Origin: Actinospica durhamensis
Lineage (GTDB): Bacteria; Actinomycetota; Actinomycetes; Streptomycetales; Catenulisporaceae
Assembly (NCBI RefSeq): GCF_018139695.1
Contig: NZ_JAGSOG010000016.1
Span: 1-63,998 of the forward strand
Length of the DNA stretch: 63,998 nt
Direction of reading: 5' to 3'
The position numbers and the translations under genes were made by a program. The notes under the pieces were generated by a model that had not been told where the DNA came from, did no database searches, and saw only the letters and a program-made list of their open reading frames with translations. Positions 9,950 to 18,048 of this stretch are shown here, one piece after another. Numbering within the stretch: the stretch's first letter is position 1; each line of letters begins with the position of its first letter.

Positions 9950-10447
9950 TCAGCACGCGCAGGCGGTGCCGTCCGCCGGGGCGGTGAGCGGGTCCGCCAC
10001 GGGCTCGCGCCGACCCCAGGCCGTGTCGTACGCGAAGCCCTCGCGCACCCAGTACTCGAAGCCGCCGATCATCTCCTTGACCGGGTAGCCGAGCTTGGCG
10101 AACTCCAGGGCCGCGCGGGTGCCGCCGTTGCAGCCGGGCCCCCAGCAGTAGGTGACCACCGGTGTTCCGGCCGGGATCAGCGCGGCGGCCTCGGCGGCGA
10201 TCCGGCGGGTGGGCAGGTGCACCGCGCCGGGGACGCGGCCCTGGTCCCAGGCCTGCTCGGACCGGCTGTCCACCAGCACGAAGCCGGGGGCCGCGGACGC
10301 GAACGCGGCGTGCACGTCCGAGACGTCGGTCTCGAAGGCCAGCTTGGCCGAGAAGTGCTCGATCGCCGTGCTCGGCTGCGGGGTCCCGGCCGCCGCGGTC
10401 ATCGGGGTCGGCTGCGTCGTCTGCGTCGGCTGCGTCGTCTGCGTCAT
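9950..10447 (-). CDS. Rhodanese-domain sulfurtransferase-like protein
   Basis: A 165-residue single rhodanese domain. The CH2A-like motif RVPGAVHLP is near 71-79, and the active-site Cys101 sits in YCWGPGCNGG, a longer and glycine-rich loop than the usual CxxGxR. The protein ends in Cys-Ala-Cys, an unusual pair that could bind metal or form a disulfide. The N-terminus is a low-complexity TQTTQPTQTTQPT repeat, so ATG 10402 (MTAAAG) could be the real start. It is divergent from a GlxA-type regulator with 71 nt between the starts, a layout that often means the regulator controls this gene. Confidence 0.85.
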   Translation of the reverse strand: MTQTTQPTQTTQPTPMTAAAGTPQPSTAIEHFSAKLAFETDVSDVHAAFASAAPGFVLVDSRSEQAWDQGRVPGAVHLPTRRIAAEAAALIPAGTPVVTYCWGPGCNGGTRAALEFAKLGYPVKEMIGGFEYWVREGFAYDTAWGRREPVADPLTAPADGTACAC

Positions 10448-10518
10448 GGCACGAGCATGCCGGGGCGGGCCCGCCCGCCGACAGTGGCGAGAACGCCACG
10501 GTTCGCTAAGATCACGCC

Positions 10519-11505
10519 ATGCTGCTGCTCGATCCGCCGCGCCGCCGCGAGGAGGCGCGACCGACCGTCGCGGTCTACCTCTTCGACGGGATATCCGTGT
10601 TCGAAGTCGGCTGCGCCACCGAGGTCTTCGCGCTGCCGCGGCCGGAGCTCGACGTGCCCTGGTACGAGTTCAAGGCCTGCGCCGAGACGCCCGGGCCGAT
10701 GCGCGCGATGGGCGGGATCGGCCTGACCGCGGAGCACGGCATGGACGCGTTCGCGGCCGCCGACACCGTGATGGTCACCGCGGTGCCGAACGTGCGCGGG
10801 GAGGTCTCGCCCAAGCTGGTCGAGGCTCTGCGCGCGGCGTATGACCGGGGTGCGCGGGTGGTGTCCATCTGCTCCGGGGCGTTCGCGCTGGCCGAGGCCG
10901 GGCTGCTGGACGGGCGCCGCGCCACCACGCACTGGCGGTACGCGGAGCTGTTCGCGGCGCGCTACCCGAAGGTGCGGGTGGACCCGGACGTGCTCTACGT
11001 CGACGAGGGGCAGGTGCTCACCAGCGCCGGGAGCGCGGCGGGGCTGGATCTGTGTCTGCACCTGGTCCGCCGGGACCACGGTTCGGCCGTCGCCAACACC
11101 GTGGCGCGCCGGCTGGTGCTGCCGCCGCACCGGGAGGGCGGGCAGGCGCAGTTCATCGAGGCGGCGGTGCGTCCGGTGCCGCAGGACGACGGCGTGGCCC
11201 GCTCGCTGGACTGGGCCCTCGACCATCTCGCGGACCCGATCTCCGTGTCGCAGATGGCTGCGATCGCGCGGATGTCCACCCGCAGCTACATGCGCCACTT
11301 CGCCCGCACCACCGGCACCTCGCCGCTGCGTTGGCTGGTCAACCAGCGCCTGGCCGCGGCCCGGGCCATGCTCGAGACCGGCGACGGGTCGATCGAGCAG
11401 GTCGGCGCCGCCGTGGGCTTCGCCGACCCGGCCACCTTCCGCCACCACTTCACCCGCGCCGTCGGCACCGCGCCCTCGGCCTACCGCCGCACCTTCCGCG
11501 GATAG
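10519..11505 (+). CDS. GlxA-family AraC-type transcriptional regulator
   Basis: 328 residues. The N-terminal DJ-1/PfpI (class I glutamine amidotransferase-like) domain spans about 14-190 with the nucleophile-elbow cysteine in SICSGAFALAEAG (Cys118). The C-terminal AraC/XylS double helix-turn-helix spans about 220-326, ending FADPATFRHHFTRAVGTAPSAYRR in two shorter blocks. Such regulators sense small molecules through the N-domain and usually control a divergent neighbour, here the rhodanese gene. The GNAT gene converges at the 3' end with only 9 nt between. Confidence 0.92.
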   Translation: MLLLDPPRRREEARPTVAVYLFDGISVFEVGCATEVFALPRPELDVPWYEFKACAETPGPMRAMGGIGLTAEHGMDAFAAADTVMVTAVPNVRGEVSPKLVEALRAAYDRGARVVSICSGAFALAEAGLLDGRRATTHWRYAELFAARYPKVRVDPDVLYVDEGQVLTSAGSAAGLDLCLHLVRRDHGSAVANTVARRLVLPPHREGGQAQFIEAAVRPVPQDDGVARSLDWALDHLADPISVSQMAAIARMSTRSYMRHFARTTGTSPLRWLVNQRLAAARAMLETGDGSIEQVGAAVGFADPATFRHHFTRAVGTAPSAYRRTFRG

Positions 11506-11514
11506 GTCGCGTCG

Positions 11515-12039
11515 TCAGACCTCGGCCGCGCCGCCGGTGCGCAGTCGGTAGTAGCAGTGGTCAGGGCCCTGCTTCACCAGCCGGCCGCCGCACTTCTCGA
11601 TCACCCGGCGCGAGCCGTGGTTGTCCGGGTCCGTGGTCAGCAGCGCGTCGTCGATCCCGACCGCGTAGGCCAGCGGCAGCACGGCGCGCAGCAGGGCGGT
11701 CGCGTGGCCCTTGCCCTGGGCGCCGGGCCGGATCGCGTAGCCGATGTGGCCGCCCATGACCTCGAGCCGCTCGTTGAGCCGGTGCCGGACCGCTATCCGG
11801 CCCAGGAATTCCTCGCCCTCGATCCAGAACAGGGTCGACTCCGGCACGGACCGCTCCGCACTGGCGACGCGCCGCAGGTCCAGATCCCGGACATACGCGG
11901 CGAATCCCTCCTGACCGCGCACCGCCTCGTAGTCGACGTGGGCGGCCCAGTCGGAGAGTGGACCGGCCGCGCGGAACTCCTCGATCGCGGAAAGGAAGGA
12001 GGCGTGGAAACGGGGGTGCGGCGGGATCAGTTGCGGCAT
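11515..12039 (-). CDS. GNAT-family N-acetyltransferase
   Basis: A 174-residue protein with the RimJ/RimL-like GNAT plan: FWIEGEEFLGRIAVRHRLNE, the acetyl-CoA loop IRPGAQGKGHATALL (R/Q-x-x-G-x-G/A), then DDALLTTDPDNHGSRRVIEKCGG with the conserved Asn after strand 5. The frame stays open far upstream, but ATG 12039 (MPQLIPPHPRFHASF) gives the normal family length. The acceptor could be a protein N-terminus, an amino acid or an antibiotic. Confidence 0.87.
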   Translation of the reverse strand: MPQLIPPHPRFHASFLSAIEEFRAAGPLSDWAAHVDYEAVRGQEGFAAYVRDLDLRRVASAERSVPESTLFWIEGEEFLGRIAVRHRLNERLEVMGGHIGYAIRPGAQGKGHATALLRAVLPLAYAVGIDDALLTTDPDNHGSRRVIEKCGGRLVKQGPDHCYYRLRTGGAAEV

Positions 12040-12139
12040 ACCGGGATCCTCGCAGCCCGGCTCGGTGTGATCAACATATCCGCACGGGCGCACCATACGT
12101 CGGCACCCGGCACGCGGGTAACGGTTACACACCAGCACA

Positions 12140-12151
12140 CGACACGTGTCG
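12140..12151. promoter_or_regulatory. 12-bp perfect palindrome between GNAT and GT87 genes
   Basis: CGACACGTGTCG is a perfect palindrome about 58 nt upstream of the GT87 start and about 100 nt upstream of the divergent GNAT gene. GGTTAC-like motifs flank it on both sides. It is a plausible operator; the factor is unknown. Confidence 0.35.
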
Positions 12152-12208
12152 GTTACATGCGCACCCGTTGAAGTCGCGGTGTCGGCGGCCCGGGATACGC
12201 TGCCCGTT

Positions 12209-13486
12209 ATGACCGACGTGACCGCCTCTGGCACTCGTATCCCGTCAGCCCGGCCCGCGCCGAGCGCGGAGTCGGGGCCACGGGCGCCACGGCGGATCCC
12301 GGTGCCCCGGCTGCCCGTCGCCGCCGCGCTGTACGCGGTCTCGATGCTGGTGCTGTTCCTGACACCGATGGGGCACCACTGGAATTTCGTGGACATCTTC
12401 GTCTACCGCCAGGGCGGCCTGGCGGTGGTGCACGGCCAGGGGCTCTACGTCGCGTCGTTCAACCACGGCCAGCTGCCCTTCACCTATCCCCCGGCCGCCG
12501 CGCTGCTGTTCACCGGGCTCGGCCTGCTGTCGAACTATCTCGCGCAGATCCTCGCGACCGTGTGCAGCCTCTGCCTGCTCCCGCTGGCGCTGCGTTTCGC
12601 CCTGCGGCTGACGCCGTTCTGCCAGTGGTTCGACGCCGGCGAGGCGACGCGGCTCGCGCTGGCCTGCGCGGCCGGAGCGCTGTGGTTCGAGCCGGTGTGG
12701 ACGACGCTGCGCTACGGCCAGATCAACGTGCTGATCGCGGCGCTGATCCTGTTCGACCTCGGCCGGGCTGAGGGGCGCCGGACCAAGGGCATGGGCATCG
12801 GCATCGCGGCCGGGCTGAAGGTGACGCCGCTCATCTTCGTGGTCTACCTCGCCGCCACCGGCCGGCTGCGCTCGGCCGCGACCGCCCTGGCCACGCTGGC
12901 CGGCACGATCGCGCTGTCCTTCGCCGTGGTGCCGCACGACGCGTGGACGTACTGGGTGCACGACGTGCTCGACTCGGGCCGGCCCGGCAAGGTGGAGAAC
13001 GCGGCGGACCAGAACCTGCGCGGCGCGCTCTCCCGGATCCTGCACACCGAGCAGGTCGAGGGCGTCTGGATCGTGGCCGCCCTGGTCACGGCGGCGGTCG
13101 GGCTCACGCTCGCGGTGCGGGCCTGGCGGCGTGGGAACGACGAGGCGGGCGGATACGCCCTGTGCTCGCTGACCGGCCTGCTCGTCTCGCCGATCTCGTG
13201 GACGCACCACTGGGTCGAGGCGGTGCCGGCGCTGATGCTCGTGCTGCTGCGCGCCTACCGCCACCGCAGGACGGCGGTGCTGGTCGGCGGCGCGCTCGCG
13301 GCGGCGCTCGGGGTCTCGCAGATCACCTGGCGGGTGCCGGTGAGCGGATTCGCGGGCACCCTGGAGCTGCACGAGCACGGCGCGGCGTTGCTCGCCTCGA
13401 ACGCGTACGTCATCGCGGGCGTGATCGCGCTCTGCTGGGCGGCTTATCCGCCCGAGCAGGCGCGACCCGTCCTCGCCCGCGAGTGA
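12209..13486 (+). CDS. GT87/DUF2029-family polyprenyl-phosphate-mannose-type glycosyltransferase, multi-pass membrane
   Basis: A 425-residue integral membrane protein with about nine to ten hydrophobic helices. The first external loop has the acidic DIFVYRQGG motif (putative catalytic Asp of GT-C enzymes) followed by LYVASFNHGQLPFTYPPAAAL, a pattern seen in actinobacterial alpha-mannosyltransferases such as PimE relatives. It likely transfers a sugar from a lipid carrier on the outer side of the membrane; the acceptor is unknown. ATG 12209 is preceded eight bases upstream by TACGCT, so the transcript may be leaderless. It converges with sufT. Confidence 0.88.
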   Translation: MTDVTASGTRIPSARPAPSAESGPRAPRRIPVPRLPVAAALYAVSMLVLFLTPMGHHWNFVDIFVYRQGGLAVVHGQGLYVASFNHGQLPFTYPPAAALLFTGLGLLSNYLAQILATVCSLCLLPLALRFALRLTPFCQWFDAGEATRLALACAAGALWFEPVWTTLRYGQINVLIAALILFDLGRAEGRRTKGMGIGIAAGLKVTPLIFVVYLAATGRLRSAATALATLAGTIALSFAVVPHDAWTYWVHDVLDSGRPGKVENAADQNLRGALSRILHTEQVEGVWIVAALVTAAVGLTLAVRAWRRGNDEAGGYALCSLTGLLVSPISWTHHWVEAVPALMLVLLRAYRHRRTAVLVGGALAAALGVSQITWRVPVSGFAGTLELHEHGAALLASNAYVIAGVIALCWAAYPPEQARPVLARE

Positions 13487-13505
13487 ATCGGGGCCGGAGA
13501 GTGAA

Positions 13506-13856
13506 TCAGACGTTGAAGCCGAGGGCGCGCAGCTGGTCCCGGCCGTCGTCGGTGATCTTGTCCGGGCCCCACGGCGGCATCCAGACCCAGTTCACCCGGA
13601 AGTCGCTGACCAGGGAGGAGGTGGCGGTGCGGATCTGGTCCTCGATGACGTCCTGGAGCGGGCAGGCCGCCGAGGTCAGCGTCATGTCGATGATCGCGAC
13701 GTTGCCCTCGTCCACGGTCAGGCCGTAGATCAGGCCGAGGTCCACGACGTTGATCCCGAGTTCGGGGTCCACGACGTCGCGCAGGGCCTCCTCCACGTCC
13801 TCCACCGCGGCGGCCGCGCCCGTCGAACCCTGCTCGGTCGTCTGCTGCTCGCTCAC
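13506..13856 (-). CDS. sufT: SufT-like Fe-S cluster assembly factor (MIP18/DUF59)
   Basis: A 116-residue MIP18/PaaD-like domain: VEEALRDVVDPELGINVVDLGLIY (DPE motif) and TSAACPLQDVIEDQI with the single functional cysteine, ending in the WMPPWGPDKI loop. Family members help deliver Fe-S clusters to client proteins. GTG 13856 overlaps the sufU stop as GTGA, so it is the last, translationally coupled gene of the suf operon. Confidence 0.93.
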   Translation of the reverse strand: MSEQQTTEQGSTGAAAAVEDVEEALRDVVDPELGINVVDLGLIYGLTVDEGNVAIIDMTLTSAACPLQDVIEDQIRTATSSLVSDFRVNWVWMPPWGPDKITDDGRDQLRALGFNV

Positions 13857-14332
13857 TGCTCTGTCTCCTTCTGCGTGCTGCGCGCCAGCGCCTGCGCGGT
13901 GGCGTCCTTCAGGGCCATCCACGAAAGCAGCGCGCACTTGACCCGGGCCGGGAACTTCGAGACGCCGGCGAACGCGACGGCGTCCTCGAGCACGTCCTCG
14001 TCGCCCTGCGCCTCGCCCTTGGACTGCATCAGCTCGAGGAACGCCTCGTGCACCGCGAAGGCCTCGGCCACGTTCTTGCCGATCACCAGGTCGGTGAGCA
14101 CGGAGGCCGAGGCCTGCGAGATCGAACAGCCCTGCGACTCGTACGAGACGTCCTTGATGATCGCCTGCTCGCCCTGGGACTCGTCGTCCAGGTGCACGCG
14201 GAGGGTCACCTCGTCGCCGCAGGTCGGGTTGATGTGGTGGACCTCGGCGCCGAACCCGTCGCGCAGGCCCTTGTGGTGCGGGCTGCGGTAGTGGTCCAGG
14301 ATGATCTCCTGGTACATCGACTCCAGCTTCAC
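13853..14332 (-). CDS. sufU: SufU zinc-dependent sulfurtransferase
   Basis: 159 residues with the SufU zinc ligands: Cys38 and Asp40 in NPTCGDE, Cys69 in ESQGCSIS, Cys133 in RVKCALL. SufU accepts sulfane sulfur from the SufS cysteine by zinc-ligand swapping and passes it to SufBCD. In Gram-positive operons it replaces SufE, and no sufE is present here. The start is GTG 14332, with AGGAGG 8 bases upstream. It is downstream of sufS and overlaps sufT. Confidence 0.95.
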   Translation of the reverse strand: MKLESMYQEIILDHYRSPHHKGLRDGFGAEVHHINPTCGDEVTLRVHLDDESQGEQAIIKDVSYESQGCSISQASASVLTDLVIGKNVAEAFAVHEAFLELMQSKGEAQGDEDVLEDAVAFAGVSKFPARVKCALLSWMALKDATAQALARSTQKETEQ

Positions 14333-14358
14333 GCCCTCATCCTCCTTTCCCTCTTCCG

Positions 14359-15642
14359 TCAGGCTCCGAAGAACCGCTTCACGTGTTCGAGCCCGTCGAC
14401 CAGCGCGTCGATCTCGGCCCTGGTCGTGTAGACCGAGAACGAGGCCCGGGTGGTGGCGGGGATGCCGTAGCGCACACACACCGGCCGGGCACAGTGCTGG
14501 CCGACGCGTACCGCGATGCCCTGCTCGTCGAGGACCTGGCCGACGTCGTGGGGGTGGATCTCGCCGAGGCCCTCCACCGACAGGATGAACGAGATCGCGG
14601 CCCCGTGCTGTTCCGGCTCGGTCGGGCCGATGATGCGCAGCCCGTCCACGGCGCCGAGGCGCTCGAGCGCGTAGGAGACGATCTCGTGCTCGTGCCGGGC
14701 GACGTTGTCCATGCCCAGCGCGGTGAGGTAGTCCACCGCCGCGCCGAGCCCGACCGCCTCGGCGATCGGCATGGTGCCCGCCTCGTACTTGTGCGGGATC
14801 GGGGCGTAGGTGGAGCCCTCCATGTTCACCACGCCGACCATCTCGCCGCCGCCGAGGAACGGGGGCAGCTCGTTGAGCAGCTCGGCCCGGCCCCACAGCA
14901 CGCCGATGCCGGTGGGCCCGAGCATCTTGTGGCCGGTGAAGGCGACGAAGTCGGCGCCCAGGGTCTGCACGTCCAGGGGCAGGTGCGGGGCGGACTGGGA
15001 GGCGTCCACCACCACCACGGCGCCGACGTCGTGGGCCCGGCGCACGATCACCTCGAGCGGGTTGACCGTGCCCAGGATGTTCGAGACGTGCACCACCGAG
15101 ACGACCTTGGTGTGCTCGTTCACGACCTCGTCGAGGTTGGACAGGTCGAGCCGGCCGTCGTCGGTCAGGCCCAGCCAGGCCAGCTCGGAGCCGGTGCGCT
15201 GGGTGGTCAGCTGCCACGGGACGATGTTGGAGTGGTGCTCCATCTGGGTGATCACCACGCGGTCGCCCGGGCCGAGGCCGTAGGGCTCCCCGGCCCAGCC
15301 GAGCACGCTCGCGACCAGGTTGAGCGCCTCGGAGGAGTTCTTGGTGAAGATCACCTCGTTGCGGTCCGGCGCGTTGATGAACGCCGCGACCTTGTCCCGC
15401 GCGCCCTCGTACAGCGCGGTGGCCTCCTCCGCCAGCGCGTGCACGCCGCGGTGCACGTTGGAGTGGTGGTGCGCGTAGTAGTCGGACATCGCCTCGATGA
15501 CCTGGCGCGGCTTCTGCGAGGAGGCGGCCGAGTCGAGGTAGACCAGCGGACGCCCTTCGCCGACCGTCCGCTCGAGGATCGGGAAGTCCTTGCGGACGCG
15601 CTCGACGTCGATCGCCGCGGTGCGGGTGAGCTCCGCCGTCAT
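14359..15642 (-). CDS. sufS: SufS cysteine desulfurase (class II)
   Basis: 427 residues, PLP-dependent. The Schiff-base lysine is Lys239 in FTGHKMLGPTG, and the persulfide-carrying cysteine is Cys384 in VGQHCARPV. The surrounding loop is short, as in SufS rather than IscS. It converts cysteine to alanine plus enzyme-bound persulfide for SufU. ATG 15642 has AGGAG at good spacing and follows the sufC stop by one base; an in-frame ATG at 15666 would overlap sufC and is less likely. Confidence 0.96.
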   Translation of the reverse strand: MTAELTRTAAIDVERVRKDFPILERTVGEGRPLVYLDSAASSQKPRQVIEAMSDYYAHHHSNVHRGVHALAEEATALYEGARDKVAAFINAPDRNEVIFTKNSSEALNLVASVLGWAGEPYGLGPGDRVVITQMEHHSNIVPWQLTTQRTGSELAWLGLTDDGRLDLSNLDEVVNEHTKVVSVVHVSNILGTVNPLEVIVRRAHDVGAVVVVDASQSAPHLPLDVQTLGADFVAFTGHKMLGPTGIGVLWGRAELLNELPPFLGGGEMVGVVNMEGSTYAPIPHKYEAGTMPIAEAVGLGAAVDYLTALGMDNVARHEHEIVSYALERLGAVDGLRIIGPTEPEQHGAAISFILSVEGLGEIHPHDVGQVLDEQGIAVRVGQHCARPVCVRYGIPATTRASFSVYTTRAEIDALVDGLEHVKRFFGA

Positions 15643-15643
15643 A

Positions 15644-16426
15644 TCAGGCTCCTGCCTTGATGTCATCCTCGGCCTGCACCCCGGTGTACTTCTCGTAGCC
15701 CTCGTCCTCGAGCACCTGGGCCAGCTCGGCGCCGCCGGACTCGACGATGCGGCCGGCCGCGAACACGTGCACGAAGTCGGGCTTGATGTACTTGAGGATG
15801 CGGGTGTAGTGGGTGATCAGCAGGGTGCCGACCTCGCCGCTCTCGCGCACCCGGTTGACGCCCTCGGACACGACGCGCAGCGCGTCCACGTCCAGGCCGG
15901 AGTCGGTCTCGTCCAGCAGCGCGATCTTCGGCTTGAGCAGCTCGAGCTGCAGGATCTCGTGCCGCTTCTTCTCGCCGCCGGAGAAGCCCTCGTTCACCGA
16001 GCGCTCGGAGAAGGCCGGGTCCATCTGCAGCTGGGCCATCGCGGAGTTGACCTCCTTGACCCAGGTGCGCAGCTTCGGGGCCTCGCCGCGGATCGCGGTG
16101 GCGCTGGTGCGCAGGAAGTTGGCCACCGACACGCCGGGGACCTCGACCGGGTACTGCATGGCCAGGAACAGCCCGGCCCGAGCCCGCTCGTCCACGGTCA
16201 TGGACAGCACGTCCTGGCCGTCGAGCAGCACCTGGCCGCCGGTGACGGTGTACTTCGGGTGTCCGGCGATGGAGTAGGCCAGCGTCGACTTCCCAGAGCC
16301 GTTCGGGCCCATGATCGCGTGCGTCTCGCCCTGGCGGACCGTCAGGTCGACGCCCTTGAGGATCTCCTTGGGCTCGCCCTCGGCGTCGACGGAGACGTGC
16401 AGGTCGCGGATTTCCAGAGTAGCCAT
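15644..16426 (-). CDS. sufC: SufC Fe-S assembly ATPase
   Basis: A 260-residue soluble ABC ATPase. Walker A is GPNGSGKST, the signature FSGGEKKRHEI is of the SufC type, and Walker B is IALLDETDSGLD. It partners the SufB-SufD scaffold and drives its conformational change during cluster assembly. Three bases separate it from the Rieske gene upstream. Confidence 0.96.
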   Translation of the reverse strand: MATLEIRDLHVSVDAEGEPKEILKGVDLTVRQGETHAIMGPNGSGKSTLAYSIAGHPKYTVTGGQVLLDGQDVLSMTVDERARAGLFLAMQYPVEVPGVSVANFLRTSATAIRGEAPKLRTWVKEVNSAMAQLQMDPAFSERSVNEGFSGGEKKRHEILQLELLKPKIALLDETDSGLDVDALRVVSEGVNRVRESGEVGTLLITHYTRILKYIKPDFVHVFAAGRIVESGGAELAQVLEDEGYEKYTGVQAEDDIKAGA

Positions 16427-16429
16427 GGG

Positions 16430-16783
16430 TTAGAGCTCCACACGCTTCGAGTTGTCACGGTCGGCGACGTACACGATGTCGCCTTCGATCTTGGTGGGGT
16501 AGACGGGCACGGGGTCGACCGCCGGGAGGCAGGACGGCTTGCCGGTGGTGAGGCTGAAGGTCGAGCCGTGCAGCCAGCACTCGATCTCGCCGTCGACGAT
16601 CTCGCCCTCGGACAGCGGGACCTCGGCGTGCGAGCACATGTCGTGCAAGGCGTGGACCTCGCCGTCGGCGGTCTTGACGACCATGACGGTGATGTCCCCC
16701 AGCTCACACCTCTCGGGTTTGTCCTCTTCGAAGTCCGCGAGGCTCCCGACGGCGTGCCACTCGGGCTCGGAGTGACGCGTCAT
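16430..16783 (-). CDS. Rieske-type [2Fe-2S] ferredoxin within the suf operon
   Basis: A 117-residue small Rieske protein with no signal peptide. Ligands are Cys50/His52 in CSHAEVPL and Cys69/His72 in CWLHGSTF, spaced as in dioxygenase-type Rieske ferredoxins. A stand-alone Rieske gene between sufD and sufC is characteristic of actinobacterial suf operons, where electron delivery or cluster storage is presumed. ATG 16783 overlaps the sufD stop (ATGA). Confidence 0.93.
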   Translation of the reverse strand: MTRHSEPEWHAVGSLADFEEDKPERCELGDITVMVVKTADGEVHALHDMCSHAEVPLSEGEIVDGEIECWLHGSTFSLTTGKPSCLPAVDPVPVYPTKIEGDIVYVADRDNSKRVEL

Positions 16784-17994
16784 CGGGCCAGCTCCTGCTC
16801 GACCTTGGTCATCAGCGCCTGCTCGAGGTCCGGCACCCCGATCCGGCGCACCACGTCGGCGAAGAAGCCGCGCACGACCAGGCGGCGGGCCTCGTCCTCG
16901 GGGATGCCGCGGGCCTGGAGGTAGAACAGCTGCTCGTCGTCGAAGCGGCCGGTGGCCGAGGCGTGGCCGGCCCCGACGATCTCGCCGGTCTCGATCTCCA
17001 GGTTGGGCACCGAGTCGGCGCGGGCGCCGTCGGTCAGCAGCAGGTTGCGGTTGAGCTCGTAGGTGTCCGTGCCCTCGGCGGCCGCGCGGATCAGCACGTC
17101 GCCGACCCACACGGTGTGCGCCGCGTCGCCCTGCAGCGCGCCCTTGTAGGTCGCGCGCGAGCGGCAGTTGGGCACCGAATGGTCGGCGAAGAGCCGGTGC
17201 TCGAGGTGCTGGCCGTCGTCGGCGAAGTACAGGCCGAGCAGTTCGGCGTCGCCGCCCGGCGCGGTGTAGCGCACGTTCGGGGTGATCCGGACCAGGTCGC
17301 CGCCGAAGGTGACGTTCACCGACTTCACCGTGGCGTCCCGGCCGACCAGGGTGTTCTGCTGGGCCAGGTGGACCGCGTCGCGCTCCCAGTCCTGGACCGA
17401 GACGAAGGTCACCTTCGCGCCGTCGCCCACGATCAGGTCCACGTTCGCCGCGCGCACGCCGGTGCCGGTGTGCGCGAGCACGATCACGGCCTCGGCGAAG
17501 GGCTTGACGTCGAAGACCAGGTGCGCGTACGCCGTGCCGCCCTCGCCGTGCACGTCCACCCGGACCGGCTCGGTCAGCACCGACTCCTTGGCCACGGTGA
17601 TGACCGTGGCCTGCTCGACCGCGGCGTACGCCAGGGCCGCGACCAGGTCGATCGGCGCGCCGGCCTTGGCGGTGCGCGGGTCGTCGTGGCCGACCTGCTC
17701 GGCCGTGACGCCCTCGGGCAGGCTCAGCTCGACCTTGTCGGTGCCGTCCGCGGGCACGCCCTGGTGCAGCTTGCCGATCCGCTTGAGCGGGGTGAAGCGC
17801 CAGTCCTCCTCGCGCCCGGTCAGGGCGGCGAAGTCGGCCGGGTCGTACGAGGTGGGCCGCTCGCCGCGGGAGGCGAGGACCTCGGAGTGGGTACGTCCGG
17901 TGCCGGGGCCGGCGAGCGGGGCACCGGCGCCCGGGCCCGCGACGGACACGGCCGCCGCGGTGGTCGCGCCCTTGGACTGCTCAGGCTGTGACAT
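16780..17994 (-). CDS. sufD: SufD Fe-S assembly scaffold subunit
   Basis: A 404-residue SufBD-family protein with the right-handed beta-helix core and the conserved C-terminal helical tail (ATGRFDDEQLFYLQARGIPEDEARRLVVRGFF, seen in two blocks). It pairs with SufB and binds SufC. The N-terminal 40 residues are Ala/Gly-rich and probably disordered. It lies 54 nt after sufB. Confidence 0.95.
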   Translation of the reverse strand: MSQPEQSKGATTAAAVSVAGPGAGAPLAGPGTGRTHSEVLASRGERPTSYDPADFAALTGREEDWRFTPLKRIGKLHQGVPADGTDKVELSLPEGVTAEQVGHDDPRTAKAGAPIDLVAALAYAAVEQATVITVAKESVLTEPVRVDVHGEGGTAYAHLVFDVKPFAEAVIVLAHTGTGVRAANVDLIVGDGAKVTFVSVQDWERDAVHLAQQNTLVGRDATVKSVNVTFGGDLVRITPNVRYTAPGGDAELLGLYFADDGQHLEHRLFADHSVPNCRSRATYKGALQGDAAHTVWVGDVLIRAAAEGTDTYELNRNLLLTDGARADSVPNLEIETGEIVGAGHASATGRFDDEQLFYLQARGIPEDEARRLVVRGFFADVVRRIGVPDLEQALMTKVEQELAR

Positions 17995-18048
17995 CTGTGA
18001 TCTTTCTCGGAGCGAGAGGGGCCGGGGAGCTGGGATGCGGGTCGGGGC

